A stretch of 64,000 bases of DNA from assembly GCA_002783405.1 (NCBI GenBank), contig PFGG01000064.1, positions 188,200-252,199 of the forward strand. Reading direction: 5' to 3'. The notes beneath the pieces were generated by a model. It had not been told where the DNA came from. It did no database searches and was given only the letters and a program-made list of their open reading frames with translations. This stretch comes from a bacterium (Candidatus Blackallbacteria) CG13_big_fil_rev_8_21_14_2_50_49_14 (lineage in GTDB: Bacteria > Cyanobacteriota > Sericytochromatia > UBA7694). A program made the position numbers and the translations under genes. Numbering within the stretch: position 1 is the first letter of the stretch; each line of letters starts with the position of its first letter. This document shows positions 1 to 8,800 of the stretch, one piece after another.

Positions 1-695
1 TCATGCAGCTTGAGCACCACATTGCCAATGCTGTGCGCTAAATCCAAACCGACTTTGCAGCCTTTGGCCTGGGCCAGGCGGGTAATCGAACGGATATCCA
101 GAAATATTCCGCTGGTATAGTTCACAGGGCTAAGCAGGATCAGGGCAATGTCTTCGCCATGCTCTTCCAGCGCGGCTAAGATCTGGGTGCTGCTGACGCG
201 GCCCTGTGCATCAGGTTGAAGTTCAATCAGGCTTTCATCTGGGTCAAAGCCATGGTAGCGAATTTGGGAGTCGACGGCGTAGCGATCAGAGGGGAAGGCC
301 GGGCCTTCGATCAGAATTTTATGGCGATCGAGGGTCGGGCGATAGAAGGAAACCATCATCAGATGCAGATTGGTGGTGAGAGAGTTCATGGCCACCACTT
401 CAATCGGTTTGGCTCCCGTCAGACGGGCCAGAGAGTCTGTCACCAGTTCGTGGTAATACATCCAGGGATGTTGGCCCTCAAAATGTGCTTTTACGGCCAG
501 ATTGCGCCAGTCGGCAAGTTCTTCTTCGATACAGGTTTGGGTGGTGCGCGGCTGTAAACCCAGTGAGTGACCACAGAGGTAAATGCACTCAGCGCGGGTT
601 TTACCAGGGGGCATATAAAATTTAGACCTGAAATCCCGCAGGGGATCGTTGGCGTCCATGGTCTGAGCAAAATCCTGTGTGGCTTTGTATCTCAT
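1..695 (-). CDS. kynU: Kynureninase (3' part beyond window)
   Basis: PLP-dependent enzyme that cleaves kynurenine or 3-hydroxykynurenine to (hydroxy)anthranilate and alanine in tryptophan breakdown or NAD synthesis. The visible 231 residues carry kynureninase hallmarks: LCGHSLGLQP near residue 41, HPWMYYHELV near 76, and the block MNSLTTNLHLMMVSFYRP around 103-120. LLSPVNYTSGIFLD follows at about 187, and the fragment ends near the LDLAHSIGN segment before the PLP lysine. The ATG at 695 is preceded by a strong GAGGAGG Shine-Dalgarno. The gene is divergent from the BMC/mevalonate operon. No other kyn or nad gene is visible, so the biological role (catabolism or NAD supply) cannot be decided. 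The C-terminal half, including the lysine, lies outside the window. Confidence 0.93.
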   Translation of the reverse strand, partial: MRYKATQDFAQTMDANDPLRDFRSKFYMPPGKTRAECIYLCGHSLGLQPRTTQTCIEEELADWRNLAVKAHFEGQHPWMYYHELVTDSLARLTGAKPIEVVAMNSLTTNLHLMMVSFYRPTLDRHKILIEGPAFPSDRYAVDSQIRYHGFDPDESLIELQPDAQGRVSSTQILAALEEHGEDIALILLSPVNYTSGIFLDIRSITRLAQAKGCKVGLDLAHSIGNVVLKLH

Positions 696-747
696 TCCAT
701 TTCCTCCTCGAACCGGTCTTTGATGCCCCCGTCATGAGACTCGCTTC

Positions 748-773
748 ATTATAACACCCTCCTTCTGAGAAGG
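748..773 (-). promoter_or_regulatory. kynU promoter (extended -10) with adjacent palindrome
   Basis: On the minus strand TGTTATAAT (plus 748-756) is a perfect extended -10 element about 53 bases upstream of the kynU ATG. Directly upstream, at 761-773, CCTTCTGAGAAGG is a perfect 6-1-6 inverted repeat placed between the -10 and the expected -35 region, a common operator position. No regulator gene is adjacent, so the operator role is inference. Confidence 0.5.
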
Positions 774-900
774 GTTTTGGGGTGGGCAATTTGGTCATTC
801 ATTGTCGGGTGGAGAAAAAAACCGATTTTTGCGGGAGTTTCAATCGAATCGAGTGTCTGCGAGACTTGCAAAAGCTCCACCCAAGGGCAGGGTTTTGCTG

Positions 901-909
901 TGGTATAAT
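901..909 (+). promoter_or_regulatory. Promoter of BMC-mevalonate operon (extended -10)
   Basis: TGGTATAAT is a perfect extended -10 (TGnTATAAT), 32 bases upstream of the ATG at 942. No good -35 is visible at the usual distance, as expected for extended -10 promoters. An AAGGA Shine-Dalgarno-like stretch lies at about 929-933. Confidence 0.55.
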
Positions 910-941
910 TCCCTGCAAATCCATGCACAAGGACATACCGC

Positions 942-1577
942 ATGATCGAACTGAGAACTTTCACCTATATTGATATCCTTCAACCCCAGGTAGCGGCTTT
1001 TCAGGCCACGATTTCCCAGGGGTATCTGCCGATTGAAGGGCAGGCTTCATTGTTTATTGAAATTGGCCCCGGGATTGAAATCAACCGCCTGACCGATGTG
1101 ATTCTCAAACGCACCCGTGTCAAGCCCGGCATGCAAATTGTAGAACGCCAGTTTGGCATTCTTGAAGTACATGATTTTGATCAGGCCGAAGTCCGTTCGG
1201 CTGGCGATGTGGTGCTAGAAGAGTTGGGCATGACGATCAATGATCGGATCAAACCCCAAATCATGACCAATCAAATGATTACCGGCATCGATCCCCACCA
1301 TTCCATGCTGATCAACCGCATGCGACACGGCGATATGATCAAAGCGGGTGAGACCCTCTTTGTACTTGAAACCTATCCTGCTGGATATGCCCTTTTGGCT
1401 GCCAACGAAGCTGAAAAAGCTGCGCCACTGAAAATTCTTGAAATCCGTTCCTTTGGTGCCTTTGGCCGTCTGCATCTGGCGGGTGGCGAAGACGAAATCA
1501 AAGAGGCTGTCAAGGCCTTGAAATACACCCTCGAAAAAATGGAGGGCCGGGTCGAGACAACGGCCGGAGACGCGTGA
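942..1577 (+). CDS. Tandem BMC-domain (shell-like, BMC-T type) protein
   Basis: A 211-residue protein whose two halves each look like a bacterial-microcompartment (BMC) fold. The C-terminal half is clearest. LFVLETYPAGYALLAANEAE (about 142-161), then IRSFGAFGRLHLAGGEDEI (about 170-188), follows the spacing of the canonical pattern (ETxG..AAxEAADAMxKAA, then a G-rich strand, then GDVxAVxxAV). The N-terminal half (about 36-97, FIEIGPGIEINRLTDVILKR then QFGILEVHDFDQAEVRSAGD) looks like a second, more diverged copy. Two domains in about 210 residues is the usual size of trimeric BMC-T shell proteins. The stop overlaps the GTG start of HMG-CoA reductase (GTGA), so the two are probably translationally coupled. 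No pentameric vertex protein or encapsulation peptide is seen. The family call is from motif spacing, and a true shell role is inference. Confidence 0.7.
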   Translation: MIELRTFTYIDILQPQVAAFQATISQGYLPIEGQASLFIEIGPGIEINRLTDVILKRTRVKPGMQIVERQFGILEVHDFDQAEVRSAGDVVLEELGMTINDRIKPQIMTNQMITGIDPHHSMLINRMRHGDMIKAGETLFVLETYPAGYALLAANEAEKAAPLKILEIRSFGAFGRLHLAGGEDEIKEAVKALKYTLEKMEGRVETTAGDA

Positions 1578-2869
1578 AAACATCCCGAATACCTGGCTTT
1601 TACCTGCTCTCAATTGAGCAGCGGATTGAAAAACTGGCAGAAGTCTATGAACTGGTCGTTGATGAAGTTGAGGCCCTGAGTTCTCAGGGGGCCTTAACGC
1701 TTGAACAGGCCGATAAAATGATCGAAAATGCTGTGGGTATTTACAGTTTGCCCATGGGCGTTGGCGCGAATTTTCTGATCAATGGCAAAGAATACTTGGT
1801 GCCGATGGCGATTGAAGAACCCTCTGTGGTTGCTGCTGCCAGTTTTGGCGCCAAGATCATTCGCGAAGCCGGTGGGTTTGTCGCCACCAGCACCGAACCC
1901 CTGATGATTGGTCAGATTCAGGTCGTAAACTGCCCTGATTTTGCTGCGGCAGAGGCCGCTGTTCTGGCCGCCAAAGAGGCCTTGATATCTGAAGGCAATA
2001 GCTATATCCCCAATCTGGTCGCCCGTGGTGGCGGCATGCGCGATATCGAAGTGCGGCAGCTGGGCAGCGAAAATTCACGCTATGGACGCATGATGGTCGT
2101 ACATATTCTCGTGGATACCTGTGATGCCATGGGGGCGAATCTGATCAATACCACCGCCGAAGGGCTGGCCGCAAGCATCGAAAACCTGACCGGTGGCAAA
2201 GTCTATCTGCGTATTCTCTCCAATCTGGCTGACCGCCGTTTGGCCAAGGCCCGCGCTGTGATTCCTCCTCACTGTTTTGATACCAAAAATCTCAAGGGCG
2301 AAGAAGTGGTGGAAGGCATTGTGCAGGCCCAAAACTTTGCGGTTTTGGACCCCTACCGGGCCGTGACGCACAATAAAGGCGTTATGAATGGTGTCGATGC
2401 GGTGGTGATGGCGACTGGCAATGACTGGCGTTCTGTCGAAGCTGCTGCCCATGCCTATGCTGCCCGTGACGGACAATACCGCTCGATGACCGAATGGTAC
2501 CGGGATGATGTCGGCAATCTTGTCGGCGAACTCGAATTGCCGATGGCCTTGGGCATTGTGGGTGCGGCGGTTTCCCTGCATCCGATGGCGAAAATCGCGC
2601 TTAAATTCGCACGGGTACGCAGTGCCCGTGAATTGGCTGAGGTCTGTGTCTGCGTGGGATTGGCTCAAAATCTTTCAGCCATTCGTGCGTTGGCGACCGA
2701 TGGCATTCAAAAAGGCCATATGGCCCTGCATGCCCGTACCGTGGCCATGACCGCAGGGGCGACAGGGGAGCAGATAGATACGCTGGCAGCCCGTTTGGTC
2801 AGTCTGCGAGATGTCTCGGTGACACGTGCCCGTCAGTTGATCGAAGAAGAGCCTGCTTCCGCTTCATGA
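1574..2869 (+). CDS. mvaA: Class II hydroxymethylglutaryl-CoA reductase
   Basis: Interconverts HMG-CoA and mevalonate with NAD(P)H; the committed step of the mevalonate route (or the reverse in mevalonate catabolism). At 431 residues without membrane segments it is the soluble bacterial class II form. Visible class II features: EEPSVVAAAS (81-90) with the catalytic glutamate, HNKGVMNG (266-273) with the catalytic lysine K268, ATGNDWR (280-286) with catalytic aspartate D284, and GHMALHAR (381-388) with the mobile histidine H382. The GTG start at 1574 overlaps the BMC stop, and the ATGA at the 3' end overlaps mevalonate kinase. With mevalonate kinase and IPP isomerase downstream, a biosynthetic direction is likely. 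Mevalonate decarboxylase, phosphomevalonate kinase and HMG-CoA synthase are not in this window. Confidence 0.96.
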   Translation: MKTSRIPGFYLLSIEQRIEKLAEVYELVVDEVEALSSQGALTLEQADKMIENAVGIYSLPMGVGANFLINGKEYLVPMAIEEPSVVAAASFGAKIIREAGGFVATSTEPLMIGQIQVVNCPDFAAAEAAVLAAKEALISEGNSYIPNLVARGGGMRDIEVRQLGSENSRYGRMMVVHILVDTCDAMGANLINTTAEGLAASIENLTGGKVYLRILSNLADRRLAKARAVIPPHCFDTKNLKGEEVVEGIVQAQNFAVLDPYRAVTHNKGVMNGVDAVVMATGNDWRSVEAAAHAYAARDGQYRSMTEWYRDDVGNLVGELELPMALGIVGAAVSLHPMAKIALKFARVRSARELAEVCVCVGLAQNLSAIRALATDGIQKGHMALHARTVAMTAGATGEQIDTLAARLVSLRDVSVTRARQLIEEEPASAS

Positions 2870-3816
2870 GTTTTGCCAGGGCGTGTGCCAAGCTGATTCT
2901 GATGGGCGAACATGCCGTGGTGTATCAGCAGCCGGCTCTGGCTTTGCCTTTGCCTCAACTCGAGGCCCAGGTCAGAATCGAAGCCTCTGAATCTGCGGGT
3001 ATTTTACTTGAGGCCCCTGATCTCCCCGCGCTCTGGGATTTGCCCGAGCCGCCCCAGTCCTCCCCGGAGCCCTTAATTGAAACTTTGGTTCGCGCCCTGG
3101 ATGCGCTTCAAGCGCCTTGGCCGGCCTGTACCGTACGGATAGAAAGCAAAATTCCGGTGGCACGGGGCTTGGGAAGTGGTACTGCAGTGACCACTGCGCT
3201 TTGGCGGGCCATGGCGAATTATTGCAATGTTTATCCGGGCTTGGAACAGAGCCTGGATTTTGTGCAGGGCATGGATCAGCTCTACCATGGTCGCCCCAGC
3301 GGGATTGATGCCCAGGTGATTGTGCGTGAAATGCCTTTGCGATTTATGCGTCCGGATCATTATTCAAGCCTGGATTTGGCCCAGCCGCTGTCTCTCTTGG
3401 TTGCAGATTCAGGTCAGCAGGCTGCTACCCGTACCCAGGTTGAAAAAGTAGCAGAATGGCGTTTGGCCCAACCGGAACGCAGTGAATGGGTTTTTCAGGA
3501 AATCGGCGCCTTGGTGGCGCGGGCTGAATCCTGCCTTGCCAAGGCTGAAATGGAGTCGCTGGGAATCTTGATGAACCGCAACCAGGAGCTTTTGATTGAA
3601 ATGGGTGTTTCAACCGATGGCTTGAATCAACTTTGCTCTGTGGCCCGGCAGGCCGGGGCTTTGGGGGCCAAGCTTTCTGGGGCCGGGGGAGGCGGTGTGG
3701 TGGTCTGTCTGGTTTCCCCAGAAAGCCAGCATTCAGTCAGCGAAGCATTAAACGCAGCGGGAGCAGTGGCTGTTTATCAGGTGCGGGTTCCTGCAAGGGA
3801 GGAAATCAATGGCTGA
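2866..3816 (+). CDS. mvk: Mevalonate kinase (GHMP family)
   Basis: Phosphorylates mevalonate to 5-phosphomevalonate using ATP. The 316-residue protein has the three GHMP-kinase signatures. The N-terminal substrate loop is AKLILMGEHAVVY (8-20). The ATP-binding loop PVARGLGSGTAV (97-108) has Gly in place of the usual second Ser of GLGSS. The C-terminal motif is KLSGAGGGGVVV. Catalytic Asp is probably D148 in RPSGIDAQ. The start overlaps the mvaA stop (ATGA), and the end overlaps the fni start by 8 bases, so the enzymes are tightly coupled. Mevalonate kinase fits better than phosphomevalonate kinase because of the GEHAVVY motif and the small size. Confidence 0.92.
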   Translation: MSFARACAKLILMGEHAVVYQQPALALPLPQLEAQVRIEASESAGILLEAPDLPALWDLPEPPQSSPEPLIETLVRALDALQAPWPACTVRIESKIPVARGLGSGTAVTTALWRAMANYCNVYPGLEQSLDFVQGMDQLYHGRPSGIDAQVIVREMPLRFMRPDHYSSLDLAQPLSLLVADSGQQAATRTQVEKVAEWRLAQPERSEWVFQEIGALVARAESCLAKAEMESLGILMNRNQELLIEMGVSTDGLNQLCSVARQAGALGAKLSGAGGGGVVVCLVSPESQHSVSEALNAAGAVAVYQVRVPAREEING

Positions 3817-4834
3817 CGAGTCTTTACGCCAACGCAAACTGGATCATATCTCGATTGCCTTGGGGCCACGTTCACAATTTTCACAACCTGCGGGTTTTGA
3901 GTTTTACCAATTTATTCACCAGGGGCTGCCAGAACTAGACCTGGCTGAGATTGACCTGAGCTGTACGTTTTTAGGAAAAAACCTCAAAGCTCCCCTTTTG
4001 ATTTCATCGATGACGGGGGGCCCGGCCCAGGGGGGGGAAATTAACCACCATTTGGCCTTGGCTGCACAAAATACAGGCATTGGCATGGGGGTGGGCTCTC
4101 AGCGAATTATGCTGGTCGATCCTTCAGCCCAAGCCAGTTTTCAGGTGCGTGATCGGGCTCCAGATATTCTGCTTTTGGGAAATTTAGGGGCTGTCCAATT
4201 GAACGACGGTTTTGATGTCAGCCATTGCCGTGCTGCCGTAGAGGGAATTGGGGCCGATGGTCTGTATCTTCACCTCAATCCCCTCCAGGAGGCGATTCAG
4301 CCTGAAGGGGACACCAATTTCAGCGGGCTTTGGCCTCAAATCGAAGCCCTTTGCCAGCACCTGCCTTTTCCTGTGCTTTTAAAAGAGTGTGGCTGTGGCC
4401 TTTCGGGAGATTTGGCGGCCAGGGCAGTACAGGCCGGAATTGCTGCCCTTGAAATCAGCGGTGCTGGAGGCACATCCTGGGCCTTGATTGAATCGCAACG
4501 CAGCCTGGAACCCATGCGCCGTCAATTGGGTGAAACCTTTGCCGATTGGGGCATTCCCACCCCGATTTCACTCCAGCTCTGTCGCGAGGCAGCACCCAGT
4601 ATGCCTTTGATTGCTTCCGGTGGGGTTCGCAATGGCCTGGATGCCGCCAAAGCCTTGGCCATGGGGGCCGATCTGGTCAGTGTGGCCCGCCCTTTTTTAC
4701 AGGCTGCAACAGAATCAGCTGCCGCTGTAGAGGCCCGCATTCAGCTCTTTTTAATGGAGCTGCGCGTGGCGATGTTTTGCGTGGGCGCTAAGAATTTGGC
4801 CGAGCTGCGGGGCAAGCCTCTTTTTCGGATTTAG
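3809..4834 (+). CDS. fni: Type 2 isopentenyl-diphosphate delta-isomerase
   Basis: FMN- and NADPH-dependent isomerase that interconverts IPP and DMAPP, the last step of the mevalonate branch. The 341-residue protein has the family start RKLDHISIAL (about 9-18) and LLISSMTGG (about 63-71), which contacts FMN. It also has GSQRIML, the LHLNPLQEA segment (about 154-162), the KECGCGLS loop, the glycine-rich SGAGGTSW flavin phosphate loop, and the late SGGVRNGLDAAKALAMGADL block. The ATG has a GGGAGG Shine-Dalgarno inside the 3' end of mvk. It is the last gene of the operon, and cas1 begins only 35 bases later with no visible terminator between, so read-through into cas1 is possible. Confidence 0.94.
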   Translation: MADESLRQRKLDHISIALGPRSQFSQPAGFEFYQFIHQGLPELDLAEIDLSCTFLGKNLKAPLLISSMTGGPAQGGEINHHLALAAQNTGIGMGVGSQRIMLVDPSAQASFQVRDRAPDILLLGNLGAVQLNDGFDVSHCRAAVEGIGADGLYLHLNPLQEAIQPEGDTNFSGLWPQIEALCQHLPFPVLLKECGCGLSGDLAARAVQAGIAALEISGAGGTSWALIESQRSLEPMRRQLGETFADWGIPTPISLQLCREAAPSMPLIASGGVRNGLDAAKALAMGADLVSVARPFLQAATESAAAVEARIQLFLMELRVAMFCVGAKNLAELRGKPLFRI

Positions 4835-4869
4835 GTTGCATTTTACCAGTACCTATTTAGGAGTGGGCA

Positions 4870-5835
4870 ATGAAAAATCTGTTTGGTGAACAACGTGAAC
4901 TAAAAGCTATTCTGACTTCTAAGCGTGCCAATCTCTTTTATTTAGAGCATTGTCGAGTAATGGTTAAAGGCGGTAAAGTTGTTTTCTTAACAGAAAATTC
5001 TGAAGAGAAGCAATATTGGAATATCCCAATAGCGAATACCTCGGTTGTACTTTTGGGAACAGGAACTTCGATTACGCAGGCTGCTGTTAGGTTAATGGCT
5101 TCTGCTGGGGTTATGTTGGGATTCAGTGGCAGTGGAGGAACTCCTTTGATCTCTGCAACTGAAATTGAGTGGTTATCGCCTCAGAGTGAATATCGACCGA
5201 CAGAGTATATGCAGGCCTGGATGTCTTTTTGGTTCGATGAGCAAAAACGTCTGATTGCTGCACAGCTGTTTCAGAGGGCAAGATGTGATTTTATTGAAAA
5301 CGTTTGGTCAAAGGATCGAGAATTACAGGGATATGGGTTTTATCTAGATGATAGGGACATCTCTTCTGCTTTAAGTCAATTTCGTAAGTGTATTCCTGAC
5401 TCAGTTTCAACAACTGAGTTACTTCAGGCAGAGGCTCAATTCACCAAAGCACTTTATAAAATAGCTGCCAAAAGAACGAAATACGGTGGTAAGTTCGTTC
5501 GTGAGCGATATTCTGAGGACGGAGCTAATTCTTTTTTGGATCATGGCAATTATTTGGCTTACGGTTTAGCCGCAACCACACTTTGGGTATTAGGAATTCC
5601 GCATGGATTTGCCGTGATGCATGGAAAGACCCGGCGCGGAGCCTTGGTCTTTGATGTGGCTGATTTGATTAAAGACACCTTGATTTTGCCTTGGGCGTTT
5701 ATTTGTGCTCAGGAAAATTTTAAAGATCAGGAGTTCAGGCAGCAATGTCTTGAAGGTTTCAGTAAGTATCAGGCATTGGACTTTTTATTTGAAAAAGTTA
5801 AATCAGTGGCTTTTGCTGTAGGGCATTCATCGTGA
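4870..5835 (+). CDS. cas1: CRISPR-associated endonuclease Cas1, subtype I-F
   Basis: Integrase of spacer acquisition; works with the Cas2 part of Cas2-3. At 321 residues it is a normal length for Cas1f. Strong family blocks: SKRANLFYLEHCRVMVKGGK (17-36), YWNIPIANTS (49-58), LGTGTSITQAA (62-72), SPQSEYRPTEYMQAW (103-117). Metal ligands expected from the family are present: E188 in LLQAEAQ, H251 in AVMHGKTRRG and D265 in FDVADLIKD. AGGAGTGG precedes the ATG. The gene and its neighbours are visibly more AT-rich than the host genes on both sides. Its stop overlaps the GTG start of cas2-3 (GTGA). Confidence 0.97.
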   Translation: MKNLFGEQRELKAILTSKRANLFYLEHCRVMVKGGKVVFLTENSEEKQYWNIPIANTSVVLLGTGTSITQAAVRLMASAGVMLGFSGSGGTPLISATEIEWLSPQSEYRPTEYMQAWMSFWFDEQKRLIAAQLFQRARCDFIENVWSKDRELQGYGFYLDDRDISSALSQFRKCIPDSVSTTELLQAEAQFTKALYKIAAKRTKYGGKFVRERYSEDGANSFLDHGNYLAYGLAATTLWVLGIPHGFAVMHGKTRRGALVFDVADLIKDTLILPWAFICAQENFKDQEFRQQCLEGFSKYQALDFLFEKVKSVAFAVGHSS

Positions 5836-8800
5836 TTGTGACCTTTGTTGCTCAGTGTGAAAAAAAAGCACTGGATAAAACCCGGATGATACTTGATTCC
5901 TATGCTTCTCGTATTGGGGATAGAACTTGGCAAACCGTGATTACCCAAGAGGGGTTAAATGCTGTGCGCCGTTTGCTGCGTAAATCAGCTTCAAAAAATA
6001 CAGCCGTTGCCTGCCACTGGATTCGCAGTCATCGTCGGACTGAGCTGATTTGGATCGTGGGGAACCGTCATAAATTCAACGCTGAAGGCCATGTCCCCGT
6101 TCACACCACACGTGCTCAAGTGATCAATACTGAATGGGAAAATAACTGGCAGTATATGCCTGTTATTAATGCTCTGTCTGCTTTGGCTGCCCTTTTTCAT
6201 GACTGGGGTAAGGCGACCTTGTGTTTTCAAAAGAAATTACAAGCATCAAAACCTATTGCGGATCCTTTGCGGCATGAATGGATTTCCTGTTTGCTCTTAA
6301 ATGCTTTGGTTCGTCAGCATGATTCCCAGGATGCGTTATGGTTGAGTCAGCTTGTTCAAACAGGTGTTAGCCAAGACCTATTGAATTTTGATTTAAAAAG
6401 AATTCAAAAGCCATTGGCAAACCTACCCTCAGCAGCAAGTCTCATTGCTTGGTTGGTGCTTTCCCATCATCGTTTGCCTTTAACAAATAAAGACTTGCGT
6501 GGTCATGCTTTGGGATCTTTTCAAGAGTTTTTTGTTTTGGTTGCCGCTGATTATGGCTATGAGAATCGCTTAGAACCTCGAGAATTTGAGCAGCGATTAC
6601 CTGACTGTTTTGTATTTCCCCAGGGGTTCCTCATTGAATCTGAAGCTTGGAATAAACAACTCAAAAAATGGGCTTCTCGATTGCTCAATTGTTTACCCCT
6701 TTTAGAAAAGGCAATTCAAGACGGTACTTGGCGACTGATTCTGCATTATTCCCGCTTATCCTTGATGTTGGCCGATCACCACTATTCATCTCAGGCTGCC
6801 GATCAGAATTGGGTATCCAGCATTCGTCTTTTCGCCAATACAGATCGCCTTACGGGCACATTTAAACAAAAACTAGATGAACATTTGGTGAGAGTTGCTG
6901 AAAATGCTTTAAAAATCAATCATTTTTTACCCGCTTTTGAAACCACACTTCCACTTGCACAGGATATTCGCCCGTTGAAAAAGAAAAGTCAGGGAATATA
7001 TATCTGGCAGGATAAAGCTGTTGAGGCCATAAAAACATGGCGTAGAGAGACGCTTGAATCTTCAGTTTCAATCAGTCAAAGTGCTTTTTTTGCTGTTAAT
7101 ATGGCCAGTACAGGTTTAGGAAAAACGATGGCGAATGCCAAAATCATGCGTATCTTGTCTGAGGATGGAGACAGTTTACGTTATATTCTGGCCCTGGGGT
7201 TAAGAACGCTAACTCTGCAAACAGGGGATGAATACCGAAGTAGAATTGGTTTAGATGATACAGAATTAGCTGTTTTAATCGGTTCTTCAGCACTTCAGCA
7301 ATTGCATTCTCTTGATAGACAGACATCACTTAAGCAGGACTTTTCAGAATCTGGTTCTGAATCTCAAGAACCCCTTCTGGAGGGGGAAATTTATTTTTCT
7401 GCGCCTGTTCTAGAGGAAAGGCTGAATACGGTTCTCAGAAGCGAGCGGGATCGTAAATTTCTCTATGCACCTGTATTGGTTTGCACTCTCGATCATATGA
7501 TGGCTGCAACAGAAACTATTCGGGGAGGGCGATATATTTTGCCCTCCCTTCGCCTGATGTCTTCAGATTTAGTCATTGATGAGATAGATGATTTTGATGG
7601 CTCAGATTTGATCGCGATTGGACGACTGATTCATTTGGCTGGAATGTCTGGACGCAAAGTTATGATTTCTTCGGCAACGATCCCCCCCGACTTGGCTGAA
7701 GGTTATTTGCATGCTTATAGGCAGGGTTGGCTTCTGTATGCAAAAAGTCGAAATCTCAGCCAAAAAATTAATTGTGCCTGGGTAGATGAGTTTAAAACAG
7801 AGATTAAGGTTCTTGATGCAACTGAAAATGCTGTAGAACAGTACCATGGTTTTCATTCAGACTTTATTTTCAAACGCGTTAAAAAACTTTCAGATCCGCT
7901 CAAAACACCTGTTCGTAGGAAGGCGAAAATTATACTTTGTGATTCTCTTAAAACTGAAGAATCTGCTCTTTCGTTGACAGAAAGATACTTTGAGCTTATT
8001 CGAAAGAGTGCACTTGAGAAACACCGCCAGCATCATCTTGTAGATCCTGTTTCGGGTAAGCGTATTTCTTTTGGCTTGATTCGTGTCGCAAATATTTTAC
8101 CTTGTATTGAATTGGTAAAGTTTTTACTTCAGGCCCCTTGGGAAGAAGGGGTCGATGCAAAAATAATGGCCTATCACAGCCAGCAAGTTTTGTTATTGCG
8201 CAGTGCTCAGGAAAAGCATTTAGATCAAGTTTTAAAGCGAAAGGATGAGGATGAACGGTCTCCTGCTATTTTTCAACATCCTGTGATTCGTGCTCACCTT
8301 GAAAACTCTGAAGCTGAAGATATGGTTTTTATTTTGGTGGCAACCCCTGTTGAGGAAATCGGAAGAGATCATGATTTTGATTGGGCTGTGGTGGAACCCT
8401 CTTCCTTTCGTTCGATTATTCAGTTGGCAGGTCGTGTTTTACGTCACCGTGACAAGCGAGTTGAATCTGAGAATATTGCCCTGATGCAATATAATCTAAA
8501 GGCACTTCAAGGAAAAACGCTTGCTTATCACAGGCCAGGATACGAAAGAAAAGCAGGAGAATTCAATGGAAAACTTCACTTATCAACCCATGATCTAAAT
8601 ATACTTTTACAGGGAAGTCAGATTGAAGAACAGATTACAGCCATTCCACGCATTCAGAAGCCAATTGAACTGCTTCCGCAGGAGCGTTTTGCTGATTTAG
8701 AACATGAAACCATGGCGTATCTCTTAAGCTCTTATCAAGCCTTGGGCTGCGAAACCCTTCAGGGCTGGTTGACCCAAAACTGGTGGTTATCTGCATTGCC

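Noticed and set aside
4835-4869. Terminator or mobile-element border between fni and cas1
   Set aside because: The 35 bases hold only a Shine-Dalgarno; no hairpin, direct repeat or IS end is visible.
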